Positions 15,437 to 24,789 of a DNA stretch of 57,367 nucleotides are shown here, one piece after another; within the stretch, counting starts at the first letter, position 1, and each line of letters opens with the position of its first letter. Source of the DNA: Bacteroidota bacterium (GTDB taxonomy: Bacteria > Bacteroidota > Bacteroidia > Chitinophagales > Saprospiraceae); NCBI GenBank assembly GCA_018222965.1, contig JAAEZH010000034.1, positions 1 to 57,367 on the forward strand. The letters run 5' to 3'. The notes beneath the pieces are model-generated. The model had not been told where the DNA came from, did no database searches, and saw only the letters and a list, made by a program, of their open reading frames with translations. The position numbers were made by a program, and so were the translations under genes.

Positions 15437-18400
15437 CTATTGTTGCACTTCATTTGCACTATCCAGTGTAAAAGCCCCCAGGCTGTTTCCATTGCGCAAT
15501 ACCAAAAGCGTGGGAACACCATTGATATCTATCCATTTTAAGCCTCTCACAAAACCGTTTAGGGCAAAACCACTTTCTCCCGGCATCATTAGCTTCAGGC
15601 TGCGGTCTTTTTGCACTTCGAGCAGCCAGCCCGGAGAAGCATCCTGCCGGCCGAGCGAAGGGGTAAATCCATCGCGATTGCCAGCTACAAAAAGCAGGTT
15701 TGCCTTACTGGTAATCGCTTCGGTTGTTGACCATTGTATCGGATCAGGCAGTACTTGCAAATCTTGCTGTGGATCCATATCCCACCAGATGGCCGAACTG
15801 AAATAATTGGCTTCAAAGGTTTGGGCAGACTCCAGATTGCGACCTTCAAAAACCTCATCCAGGCTACTTACAGCATAGCGGCGGTAATCCACAAATTGCT
15901 TTTTAAGGCTGATGATCTGCCCAAAAAGATCATCCTTCCAATTAAAGGGGACCTGTTTGCCATCGCGGTAATAGGCCATAATCGGGTCGACGCTGTAGTT
16001 TTCGTCAAAATCCTCTACAAACAAACTTACCGGTTCATTGGGGTTTCCTTTACCCAGGTCGGTATTCCAGCCCAGGTTTCCCAGCACAACATCCGGCTTT
16101 CCATTTTGGTCGAGATCGGTAACATGCAAGGTATTCCACCAGCCCAATTCCTCCCGTTTTTCGAGAACCGGGATGGGCTCCCGGAAATCGGCAATACAGA
16201 GCGGCATCCAGTGGCCGGTAATTAATAATTTTTCTTCTTCCGCCAGCCAGACGGCATCTGTGATCATGCCCAGGGTCTGCAACTCTGGCAGTATTTCTTT
16301 GGCTACTTCTTCAAAACGACCGTCTCCGGAATTCCGAAACAAAGCGGATTCCGGGATTTTCCCATAGGCTCTTGGAACGGAACGACTGCCCACAAAAAGA
16401 TCGAGATCGCCGTCTTTGTCAAAATCCAGGGGGACTACACAGCTGCCATTGCGACTCCATTCCGGCAAGCGATCTGTGCTCCGGCTCAAGTTGCCCTTTC
16501 CGTCATTTATATACAATCGATCCTGTAATTGGGCATATCCTTCGGTATACTCTCCTCCCCCACTTACCACATACAAGTCTAAATCGCTGTCGCCATCGGC
16601 ATCGAAGAAGGCAGCATCCACATCTTCCAGGAGCAGATCTTCGGCGAAAGCTGCTGAATTACTATTGGCAAAGCGGCCATCTGTTGATTGGAAAAACAGT
16701 TGGGGCAAAGCTCCTTTTGAAGCACCCACAAACAGATCCTCCAGTCCATCGCCATTTACATCTGCTATCGCCATGCACGGACCGTCTTCAGACAGCTCAT
16801 AAGGCAGCAGTTTCTCCATGTTAAAATCGGTGAAGGAATTTTCTTCATGTACATAATCCAGGCCAGGTAAAGAAGCCACCTGCATTAAAGCATCGGGTGC
16901 TGAATCCGACTTATAGTTTCTCAAGCCCGCTTCCCAGCTTAATTCTATTCGCTGATTAAGGGGAACATCGTTTAGTGTTTGCATACTGCCATCCGGCCAG
17001 ATTAACTGCAGGCTGTCCGGGCTTTCGCCGAAAGGCAACCCAAAATGCAGGATCGGCTCGACCGATGATTGCCAGCCCCGCACGGGATTTAATTCGGCGA
17101 GCTGCATTTCTCCTCCCACAAACAGGCGCGCCCGACTACCATAGGCAAATGGATTTTCCGGAGCTCCTTTTAGTCGAATTTGCAGCCACGCACTTTCCCT
17201 GCGCTCACTCGTGTTTCGGTAAATACTCGCTGGCAAGTTTAGATTATTGAGCACCAAATCGAGGTCGCCATCGGCATCCAGGTCTGCATAAGCTGCCCCG
17301 TTGGAACAGCCCATGAGGTCCAGTCCCCAGTTTTCTGCAATGGGTTCAAATTCCAGGTTGCCCATATTCCGGAAGGCGTAGTTTGGCACCAGGCCGCCGG
17401 GCATCTGTTGAATCAACTCCACATCCGAGGCCGACTCCTGAATCTCTTCATCGGAGATGTACTTGAGGTAGTCCAGATCGTTTGGACGGGTCCAGATGCC
17501 GTTTGAAATGAAAATGTCTTTGCGGCTGTCGTTGTCAAAATCAGCCATCAGGCAAGCCCAACTCCAGTCTGTTGCCGATACACCCGCCAAATTTCCTATC
17601 TCGCTAAAGCGAATGCCTTCTCCGGGGGTATTCCCTAAATTGATCTGGAGGTTGTTTCGCGCATATTGGTAGTGGTAACCAAAGTTTAATTTATGCTTGT
17701 AAATGTTGTAGGGATCCGGACCGACTGATTGCTTTTTAATGGACTCGTTTTCCGGTTTCATATCCAGCGAAAGCAGGTCGGTATATCCATCGTTGTTGAG
17801 GTCGGCCGCATCCACTCCCATCGAAAACTGGCTGGTGTGCCCAACGGAAGCGGTTAAGGTTTCTTTGAATTGCCCGTCTCCCTGGTTGAGGTAGAGGTAA
17901 TCGTTTTCATGGAAATCATTGGCTACGTAAACATCCGGCCATCCGTTGTTGTCAAAATCAGAAACAACGAGCCCGAGTCCGAAACCGATCCGGCCTCCAT
18001 ATATTTTGGCTGATTCGCTTACATCGGTAAAAGTGCCGCCATCATTGCGATACAGGCGATCGCCGGAAAGACTGTCCCGCCGGGTACGAACCTTCTCAGA
18101 TGCCTGGTAATTTTCAGGGCTGTGCACGGAATGATTGAGCAGGAAACAGTCCAGGTCGCCATCGCCGTCGTAGTCAAACCAGGCAGCTTGCTGGGAGAAG
18201 CCCTGAAAATCCAATCCGTATTGAGCCGCAGCTTCCTTGAAGGTGCCGTCTCCATTATTAATGTACAACTCATTGCGGCCGCTAAATCGCTTGTACTTAC
18301 CCACCTGGCAAACGTAAATATCCAGATGTCCGTCGGCATTAACATCAGCCATACTTACGCCTGTTTTCCAGTTTCCGGCTCCGCGCAATCCCGCTTCCTG

Positions 18401-18727
18401 GGTTTGTTCTTCAAATTGCAAATCCCCTTTGTTAATGTAGAGTTTGTTTGGCAGGCGATTGGAGGAGAAAAACAGGTCCGGCAACTCATCGCCGTTTATA
18501 TCCCCAATTGCCACTCCTCCCCCATTGTAGTAATAGAGGTATTGAATGATGTTGTGGGATTCGGTATTCCTTACATCATTGACAAAGTCCACGCCTGTAT
18601 CCTCCGGATTCAGCAATTCAAACAAAGGATCAGCCATCTCGGTGGTGGCGGCATTATCTGATCCACAGGCAATGATCACCGTGGCGACCACCAACAGAAA
18701 AAATATTCTCATGAATTTTTCAATCAT
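15437..18727 (-). CDS. FG-GAP/UnbV (CRTAC1-like) lipoprotein, paralogue 3
   Basis: A 1,096-residue predicted lipoprotein (lipobox TVIIAC; an alternative start at MRIFFLL five codons later fits equally). The plan is: N-terminal 'YYNGGGVAIGDINGDELPDLFFSSN', about seven FG-GAP/VCBS-like blades with D-x-D-x-D-G calcium-binding loops ('DYDGDGDLD', 'DLNNDGYTD'), an ASPIC/UnbV domain near 520-610 ('NPFAYGSRARLFVG', 'VRGWQSSVEPILHFGL', 'LQLIWPDGS'), and a second FG-GAP region beginning 'FTDFNMEKLLPYELSEDGP'. This suggests two beta-propellers joined by the UnbV domain. It is the last gene of the susC-led cluster and is more divergent than the other two copies. The molecular function of such proteins is unknown; database labels as RNA-binding are misleading. 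Confidence 0.88.
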   Translation of the reverse strand: MIEKFMRIFFLLVVATVIIACGSDNAATTEMADPLFELLNPEDTGVDFVNDVRNTESHNIIQYLYYYNGGGVAIGDINGDELPDLFFSSNRLPNKLYINKGDLQFEEQTQEAGLRGAGNWKTGVSMADVNADGHLDIYVCQVGKYKRFSGRNELYINNGDGTFKEAAAQYGLDFQGFSQQAAWFDYDGDGDLDCFLLNHSVHSPENYQASEKVRTRRDSLSGDRLYRNDGGTFTDVSESAKIYGGRIGFGLGLVVSDFDNNGWPDVYVANDFHENDYLYLNQGDGQFKETLTASVGHTSQFSMGVDAADLNNDGYTDLLSLDMKPENESIKKQSVGPDPYNIYKHKLNFGYHYQYARNNLQINLGNTPGEGIRFSEIGNLAGVSATDWSWACLMADFDNDSRKDIFISNGIWTRPNDLDYLKYISDEEIQESASDVELIQQMPGGLVPNYAFRNMGNLEFEPIAENWGLDLMGCSNGAAYADLDADGDLDLVLNNLNLPASIYRNTSERRESAWLQIRLKGAPENPFAYGSRARLFVGGEMQLAELNPVRGWQSSVEPILHFGLPFGESPDSLQLIWPDGSMQTLNDVPLNQRIELSWEAGLRNYKSDSAPDALMQVASLPGLDYVHEENSFTDFNMEKLLPYELSEDGPCMAIADVNGDGLEDLFVGASKGALPQLFFQSTDGRFANSNSAAFAEDLLLEDVDAAFFDADGDSDLDLYVVSGGGEYTEGYAQLQDRLYINDGKGNLSRSTDRLPEWSRNGSCVVPLDFDKDGDLDLFVGSRSVPRAYGKIPESALFRNSGDGRFEEVAKEILPELQTLGMITDAVWLAEEEKLLITGHWMPLCIADFREPIPVLEKREELGWWNTLHVTDLDQNGKPDVVLGNLGWNTDLGKGNPNEPVSLFVEDFDENYSVDPIMAYYRDGKQVPFNWKDDLFGQIISLKKQFVDYRRYAVSSLDEVFEGRNLESAQTFEANYFSSAIWWDMDPQQDLQVLPDPIQWSTTEAITSKANLLFVAGNRDGFTPSLGRQDASPGWLLEVQKDRSLKLMMPGESGFALNGFVRGLKWIDINGVPTLLVLRNGNSLGAFTLDSANEVQQ

Positions 18728-18777
18728 TTTGCTAATGTAACAAGCAAAGCGGCAAGAGCTTGTCAGAAAAAAGCAGA

Positions 18778-20748
18778 TTATCGCATTAACAACACATCCC
18801 CGGCCATTTTTTGCCGATAACCATCCTCGAAGGTCAGCGAAAGGGTCCAGACATAAATGCCTTCGGGTAGTTGTTTTCCGCCAAGAACTCCGTCCCAGCC
18901 AATGTCGGGATCATTTATTTGACCATCCGTACTTTCAAAAATCAACTGGCCCCAGCGATTAAAAATCCGGAAGTAATTGATGCTTGCATTTTCCAGACCC
19001 TGTGGGTAGAAACGATCATTGATTCCATTGCCTTCCGGCGAAAAGGCGTTTGGCATATACACGGCCCGATCTTTTAAAACCCGAATATTTAAGGTATCCG
19101 AATCAAAGCAGCCAAATGCATTAGATGCTTCCAATATCACCTGAGCATCGTCAATAAGCGGTCCGATCTGAACGGCCGGACAATGTATACAATCCAATGA
19201 AGCATTCGGCGAAAGCCAGACATAATCCAAAGGCAATTGCGTATTGCTCAGGCTGGTCAGGTCCACATAAGTACCAATGCGTGCTTCTCTATCGGGGCCC
19301 AAATCCAATTGCAGGGGAGCGGGTAGTAATTCTACTTCAATGGTATCTCTCCAACTGCCGCATTCGCCCATAACTTCCACCCAGTAAATTCCGGGGGTGG
19401 TTATTTCCAGGAATGCTTCTGTGCTGCCGTCGTTCCAAAGGAAGTCTCCGGTTTGCAAACCGGTTTCGAGTATGGTGGTTCCTCCCGGACACAGGAAGCT
19501 TTTATCATCGGAGAATATATCGCCCTCCCCTATAACGGTCAGCACATTCGGATCAAATGCTCCTTCTTTGCGCGGATCGTCCGATAAAACGACCAGATTG
19601 AAGGCTGGCGGGAAAGGCCCCATTTCAGCTTGCATGTTATAAATTCCCGGTTCTGCCGGAGCTCCCACCTGAACAAGCAGCGTATCCTGTCCGAGCAAAA
19701 GGTCAAATTCGTCGTAAGACAATATATCGTCTCCTACTCCTTGCGAGAATACGGGAGCGGAATAAGGCACCTGAAGAATCTCCTGAATTTCAAAGCCGGG
19801 AGGGAAAACATCCAATAAGTTGATATTGGTATAAACGGTTCCTGCTGTATTCCAAAGCGCATATTCGACAATAAATGACTCGCAGGGCAGCACTTTTTGT
19901 TTGTCCAGGCTCCGCTTCATGCGGATCCGGTAGGGGCAGTTGCAGCCATCGGATTCCAGGCCGGAAGGGCCGTTTCGGGTTTGTACTATCTCTCCCGTAC
20001 CTTTGTTGAGCGTATATAATACCTTTTCCACGGAGCCTGAGGCGGATGATCCATAGGCATAGAGCACGCCTGTGGTATCAAAAAAGAGGCTGCCCATTTT
20101 GGAGACATCTGCCAATTGATCGTAATTGTAGCTCGTGACCAGCCCGCCGGGCCAGCCAATATTAACCAACCGCTTATTTAATTCATCAAAACCATATCCG
20201 TTTCCATAATAGGGATCGAAAGCGATATCTCCCAGGCGAATGGGGTCCTCCGAAACCAGCGCGGTACTGCTGGTAGCCAGATTGGGCAGATCCGTTCGAA
20301 TGGCAACTATTTTCTCATCCAGGCTGGTGGTTTTATTCTGAGCCATCAATACCATTCTTATGCCGTCGGGCGACATGGTACCTGCCCGGTAAAAGTAGGA
20401 AGTATCCAATCCGGCAGGAATACCCAGATTTTCCATTTGCCCTTCTGCCCCGATGCGGTAAAGCTCATACGTATTGGGGTCCAGACCATATAAATAGTTT
20501 TGAGTGCTGTATCCCAGGCAAGTTAGAAAGGTGCCCGCATCGGCCAGAAAGACCTCAAAGGGAAGCAGGTCTCCTGTAGCCGGATCTCCGCTATACAAAG
20601 GCACTGCTGAGGAGCCATCGGAAAGACGCAAAGAAAGATAGGCCCGGTGATCACAGCTAAGTGATTCCTGGGCAAATATGGAATCATTCGCCGCAAGGCA
20701 GCAAAAAAGGATAAGTATTATATGTCTGATCCGGCATCCGGCTGACAT
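18778..20748 (-). CDS. Secreted protein with gliding-motility C-terminal domain
   Basis: A 656-residue exported protein. It has a signal peptide (cleavage after SIFAQ), an N-terminal beta-propeller-like region (about 25-270) that reads like a DUF6923-type or similar repeat ('YSTQNYLYGLDPNTYELYRIG'), a cysteine pair ('GCNCPYRIRMKR'), Ig-like segments, and a C-terminal gliding-motility domain of the CHU_C / type B T9SS signal kind: 'VYMPNAFSPEGNGINDRFYP', 'ISYFRIFNRWG'-like 'INYFRIFNRWGQLIFES', 'GWDGVLGGKQLPEGIYVW'. Such domains direct export through the type IX system without covalent sortase anchoring in characterised cases. It lies 15 bases downstream of UnbV paralogue 2, so it is probably part of the same transcript. 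The function of the passenger is unknown. Confidence 0.88.
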   Translation of the reverse strand: MSAGCRIRHIILILFCCLAANDSIFAQESLSCDHRAYLSLRLSDGSSAVPLYSGDPATGDLLPFEVFLADAGTFLTCLGYSTQNYLYGLDPNTYELYRIGAEGQMENLGIPAGLDTSYFYRAGTMSPDGIRMVLMAQNKTTSLDEKIVAIRTDLPNLATSSTALVSEDPIRLGDIAFDPYYGNGYGFDELNKRLVNIGWPGGLVTSYNYDQLADVSKMGSLFFDTTGVLYAYGSSASGSVEKVLYTLNKGTGEIVQTRNGPSGLESDGCNCPYRIRMKRSLDKQKVLPCESFIVEYALWNTAGTVYTNINLLDVFPPGFEIQEILQVPYSAPVFSQGVGDDILSYDEFDLLLGQDTLLVQVGAPAEPGIYNMQAEMGPFPPAFNLVVLSDDPRKEGAFDPNVLTVIGEGDIFSDDKSFLCPGGTTILETGLQTGDFLWNDGSTEAFLEITTPGIYWVEVMGECGSWRDTIEVELLPAPLQLDLGPDREARIGTYVDLTSLSNTQLPLDYVWLSPNASLDCIHCPAVQIGPLIDDAQVILEASNAFGCFDSDTLNIRVLKDRAVYMPNAFSPEGNGINDRFYPQGLENASINYFRIFNRWGQLIFESTDGQINDPDIGWDGVLGGKQLPEGIYVWTLSLTFEDGYRQKMAGDVLLMR

Positions 20749-20763
20749 GATTTTGGTATAAAA

Positions 20764-23700
20764 TTACTGCAAAGGCTTGTCTTTAGAGACTTTCAGCGGT
20801 TTAAACAACTGCAGCGGCATGTTGTTCTGAACCACTACAATGCGCTCTTCACCATTGATTTTCATGCGCTGGAGATCTCTTACAGCACCACTGGTTCGGA
20901 AGCCACTTTCGGCAGATCGCAACGCGCTAAAGCCGCCATCGCTGCCGAGCAATACCAGGCCGTAATCGGCGTCGTATTTACCAACTTCGGGTTTGGCTTC
21001 ATACAGATTTCCGGCACTGAGCAAATCGAGATTCCCGTCGGCATTGTAATCGCCGGTAAGCAGGGCATAAACCGGGGCAAACTGGGCTTCCATCGGCAAT
21101 ACTTGCTTCTGAAAAGTACCATCTCCCTGATTGAGAAAAACACAGCTGGCCAGTTCGGTGACCTTCAGTATAATGGTCCCTTCCATCTCTTCCGGGCTGA
21201 AGATGTCTTCGATTGTCTGGCCCTGATAATTTTCGTACTTGAGATACTTCTTCTTCAGATGAGGCATCTGCGCCACCAGATCGTGTCTTAGCACGAAAGG
21301 CAAAGACTGATCTTCGTCATAGCGCGTAATGATCTGCTCGGCTGTACCGTTGCGGTCAAAATCATTGACATACATCTGAACCGGATGTTCTGAATCTGCT
21401 TTGAAACGCGAGTTTAGTCCGTGGTTGCCGGCAACCAGATCAATATCCCCATCGCCGTCGTAATCGGCAGCAGTAAGGCAATTCCACCAGCCATAAGAAT
21501 CGGAAAGTCCGGCGGATTCTGTTGCTTCAGAAAAAGTGTTATTGTCGTTCTCAAAAACGCGAATTTGCATCCAGTCTCCGCAAGTAATCAGATCAAGATC
21601 CGAATCGCCGTCGTAGTCCAGCCAAATAGCATCGGTAAACATTCCGGCGTTTTCGAGGGCAGCTGCCTTTTCTTTAGTTACGTTTGAGAATTTCCCATTG
21701 CCATCATTTTCGAGGAGGTATCCGTTTGAAGGTACCCCGTAATAAAACGGCTTGAGCCGAATGCCCACAAACAGGTCGGTATCGCCGTCGCCATCGTAAT
21801 CGGCAGCACTTACACAGGCCGTACTTTCAGGTTTGTTTGCCGGAAGCCGTTGTGGAGATTTTGTAAAATTGCCTTTTCCGTCGTTGAGGTACAGCCGGTC
21901 AATCAGATCGAGAGAAGCCGAGGAAAATTCGTTGCCCCCACTGGCGACGTAAATATCCAGATCGCCATCTCCTTCCACATCCAGCAAAACGGCATCTACG
22001 TCTTCAGAATCAATGTCTTTTTCAAATACGGCTCCGGGAACAGTTTGAAAACCACCATTGGATGTTTGCAAATGAACACTGGCCGCCTGGCCTTTGGCAC
22101 CTCCTGCAAAGAAATCTTCGAGTCCGTCTCCGTTTAGATCGCCGCTTGCGAAAGCGGGGCCTTCGGTCGACATCATGTGGTAGATCAGTCGATCCCGGTC
22201 AAAATCTATGAAGCTGTTTTCCCGGTGGCGGTAAGATCCGGCAGAACGGGGCATGGATTCAAAGAGTGGATCCTGCATCACACTCGGATATTGAGGCTGA
22301 TTGCCCGTTGCTTCTGCCTGGGAAATTGTCAACTCCTGACTGGTAGCTACATCGGTCTGGGTGCTAACAGAGCCATCTGGCCAGATAACCTGTAATTGAT
22401 CGATGGTTTGGTGCTCCCCCAATCCAAAATGCATGACATAATCCATAGAGGACTGGAATCCGCGGGTGGGAAATTGCTCCTGGTAAAGTTGGAGATCTCC
22501 GGCCTGGATAGAGACGGTGGCCCCGACACCAAATGGGTTTAAGCCTTCCCCCTGCAACCTGACCCGCAGGTAGTGTAGGTCGGGCAGTTGGTCATTCGTT
22601 TCGTTTCGATAAACAAAGCAGGGCATGTTGACATTATTGACCACCAGATCGAGGTCACCGTCTTTATCCAAATCACCGTAAGCGGAACCGTTTGAGTGGC
22701 TGGGAGTGGCAAGTCCCCAGGCTTCGGCCATATTTTCAAATTGCAAATCGCCTTTATTGACAAAGGCATAGTTTGGTATTTGCTCGGAAGGGATCGCGTC
22801 GACCAGGGCTTTGTAATCCACTTCTTTGCCGGAAGTGATCATTTTAATCGTTTCCTCATTCGAGATAAACTGAATGTAGTCCTGATCGGTCAGATCCTGA
22901 TAGATTCCATTGGCCACGTAAATATCCCGCAGGCCATCATTATTCAAATCCAGAATCAGGGCTCCCCAGCTCCAGTCTGTGGCATGAACCCCGGCCAGTC
23001 GTCCGATATCACTAAAGGTTTTATTTTGGTTATTGAGCTGCAGCATGTTCCGGGTAAACTGGTAATGATACCCGTTGTTAAACCCGTATTGATGGCGATC
23101 CCAGTTTTCAAAAGTTGTTTTTGTTTTTAGTCGATCATCTCCTTCGGGCAGCATTTCGGTAACGAAAAGATCGGGGAAGCCATCGTTGTCTATATCGCCC
23201 AGATCGGCGCCCATTGAAGCGGCACTAATCGAACGAATCTGCTTTTCCAGTTCTTCTGTAAATGTTCCGTCTCCCTGATTCATATAGATATAGTCCCGCT
23301 CGAAAAAATCATTGGAGACATAGATATCCGGCCAGCCATCGCGATTCAGATCGCCAACAGTAACTCCCAATCCAAAGCCAATCACACTTCCGTAGATGCC
23401 CGCTTCCTCGCTGACATCCGTAAAGGTGCCGCCATCGTTGCGAAACAATTTGTCTCCGCCAACAGGATCTCGTTGTGGCCTGGCTGATTTCCGGAGGTTG
23501 AAACTCCCGATTGCCTGATAGGAGTTGTTGAGCAGATAACAATCCAGGTCTCCGTCTTTGTCGTAATCGAAAAAAGCGGCATGGGTAGAATAGCCCCGGT
23601 CGGCCAGGCCAAAGGCTTCGGCCTGTTCGAGGAAAGTATTGTCTCCCTGATTGATGAAGAGCTCGTTTTGTTTGTTGTCGCCTTCGATATCGCCGGAGTT

Positions 23701-24117
23701 GCAGACATATATATCGAGAAAGCCGTCTCCATTTACATCGGCCAAAGCAACACCGGTCGACCAGGCTTTATCACCTCCTGTGCCGGAGTTTTCGGTGATA
23801 TCCTCAAAAACCATATCTCCTTTATTTAAGTAAAGGCGATTGGGCAGGAAGTTGGCTGTAAAATAGATATCCGGCAGGCCGTCGTTATTGATGTCTCCAA
23901 TAGCTACTCCTCCGCCATTATAGAAGTTGCGGTATTTGTAAATATTAAAGTCTGCATCAAAATCCAGCTGATTCGAAAACTCGATGCCGGTGTATTCAGC
24001 CGGAAGTGCTGTAAATAACTGGCCGGCCTTACTCTCTACCTTTACTGATTGCTGCTGACTGTCGCAAGCTGAAAATAGCAACAGGCTGGTCAGCAAACAG
24101 TAGATACCATATTTCAT
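20764..24117 (-). CDS. FG-GAP/UnbV (CRTAC1-like) lipoprotein, paralogue 2
   Basis: A 1,117-residue predicted lipoprotein. The start at MKYGIYCLLTSLLLFSAC places the signal peptide at the N-terminus; the frame is open 23 codons further, but that extension would run into the upstream gene. The body repeats the plan of its neighbours: 'RNFYNGGGVAIGDINNDGLPDIYF', FG-GAP blades with calcium-type loops ('DYDKDGDLD', 'DLNRDGWPD', 'DVEGDGDLD'), 'HATDWSWGALILDLNNDG', an ASPIC/UnbV domain near 530-620 ('NPFGVGATVSIQAG', 'TRGFQSSMDYVMHFGLG', 'LQVIWPDGS'), and a second propeller starting 'FIDFDRDRLIYHMMSTEGP'. It is clearly closer to paralogue 1 than to paralogue 3 ('LTDQDYIQF' here, 'LTDQDYINF' there). 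The ligand is unknown. Confidence 0.9.
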   Translation of the reverse strand: MKYGIYCLLTSLLLFSACDSQQQSVKVESKAGQLFTALPAEYTGIEFSNQLDFDADFNIYKYRNFYNGGGVAIGDINNDGLPDIYFTANFLPNRLYLNKGDMVFEDITENSGTGGDKAWSTGVALADVNGDGFLDIYVCNSGDIEGDNKQNELFINQGDNTFLEQAEAFGLADRGYSTHAAFFDYDKDGDLDCYLLNNSYQAIGSFNLRKSARPQRDPVGGDKLFRNDGGTFTDVSEEAGIYGSVIGFGLGVTVGDLNRDGWPDIYVSNDFFERDYIYMNQGDGTFTEELEKQIRSISAASMGADLGDIDNDGFPDLFVTEMLPEGDDRLKTKTTFENWDRHQYGFNNGYHYQFTRNMLQLNNQNKTFSDIGRLAGVHATDWSWGALILDLNNDGLRDIYVANGIYQDLTDQDYIQFISNEETIKMITSGKEVDYKALVDAIPSEQIPNYAFVNKGDLQFENMAEAWGLATPSHSNGSAYGDLDKDGDLDLVVNNVNMPCFVYRNETNDQLPDLHYLRVRLQGEGLNPFGVGATVSIQAGDLQLYQEQFPTRGFQSSMDYVMHFGLGEHQTIDQLQVIWPDGSVSTQTDVATSQELTISQAEATGNQPQYPSVMQDPLFESMPRSAGSYRHRENSFIDFDRDRLIYHMMSTEGPAFASGDLNGDGLEDFFAGGAKGQAASVHLQTSNGGFQTVPGAVFEKDIDSEDVDAVLLDVEGDGDLDIYVASGGNEFSSASLDLIDRLYLNDGKGNFTKSPQRLPANKPESTACVSAADYDGDGDTDLFVGIRLKPFYYGVPSNGYLLENDGNGKFSNVTKEKAAALENAGMFTDAIWLDYDGDSDLDLITCGDWMQIRVFENDNNTFSEATESAGLSDSYGWWNCLTAADYDGDGDIDLVAGNHGLNSRFKADSEHPVQMYVNDFDRNGTAEQIITRYDEDQSLPFVLRHDLVAQMPHLKKKYLKYENYQGQTIEDIFSPEEMEGTIILKVTELASCVFLNQGDGTFQKQVLPMEAQFAPVYALLTGDYNADGNLDLLSAGNLYEAKPEVGKYDADYGLVLLGSDGGFSALRSAESGFRTSGAVRDLQRMKINGEERIVVVQNNMPLQLFKPLKVSKDKPLQ

Positions 24118-24178
24118 AAAAATTGCTTTAGGTTCTTTCGACTTTATCCCCATGGAAGCGGTCAAATTGTCTGATTGG

Positions 24179-24778
24179 CTATTCACTTTCTTCTGCCCTA
24201 ATATCTCTAATTTCGTTTAGGAGCCGCAGGTCATTGATCCAGGCTTCCACGAGTCGATCGTCCTTGATATGGATAATTATTTCCCGATTGCCGTCTACTT
24301 TAGCGAGCACTTTCCCATATTTGGGATGGTCGTGCACCTTAAAGCCCGAACCATACCAGGATTCAAACATATCTTTTACATCCATGGCTAATTTATCCGA
24401 AAACATATCTTTATTCCACGGAGCCCAGGATTTGTATTCAAATATCATAGGCATGGAAGCGATCTTGTCTTCGTAGAAATCGGGATAAAAATTCATGGTT
24501 CCCGGATAATCGAGTTCTTCGGGTTCGTATTGTACGGAGAGATTTCCAGGCCCCTGCATGATTTTCTGTTCTTTGTTAAGTTCCCAGCATTGAGCATAAA
24601 ATTGCTTGGAAGTCATCCCCAGTTCCATGCCCAAAAACAAATCTTCATATACTTCTCCAGACTCCAGTTCCTTGTAGAGCATTTCGTCATAGCTCATCGT
24701 TTTGTTGCAGGATGCAAACAAAAGCAGCGTTCCTGTAATTGCCACAAACAGGCTACATCGAACCCAACTAGTTTTCAT
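24179..24778 (-). CDS. Orphan lipoprotein between UnbV paralogues
   Basis: A 199-residue predicted lipoprotein (start MKTSWVRCSLF; lipobox LLFASC near residue 25). I recognise no family. The mature chain starts with 'NKTMSYDEMLYKELESGE', has a 'LGMELGMTSKQFYAQCWELN' segment that looks helical, and ends with beta-rich sequence ('KVLAKVDGNREIIIHIKDDRLVEAWINDL') and an acidic tail. It sits between two UnbV genes with gaps of 11 and 61 bases, so it belongs to the cluster's transcript. Its placement suggests a role tied to the UnbV proteins. A short periplasmic domain comparing input and output of the surface complex is one possibility, but nothing shows this. Confidence 0.72.
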   Translation of the reverse strand: MKTSWVRCSLFVAITGTLLLFASCNKTMSYDEMLYKELESGEVYEDLFLGMELGMTSKQFYAQCWELNKEQKIMQGPGNLSVQYEPEELDYPGTMNFYPDFYEDKIASMPMIFEYKSWAPWNKDMFSDKLAMDVKDMFESWYGSGFKVHDHPKYGKVLAKVDGNREIIIHIKDDRLVEAWINDLRLLNEIRDIRAEESE

Positions 24779-24789
24779 AATTTGAAAGT

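Noticed and set aside
15437..18727. RNA-binding function for the UnbV (ASPIC/UnbV) proteins
   Set aside because: The label is a common database name but signal peptides and lipoboxes place the proteins outside the cytoplasm.
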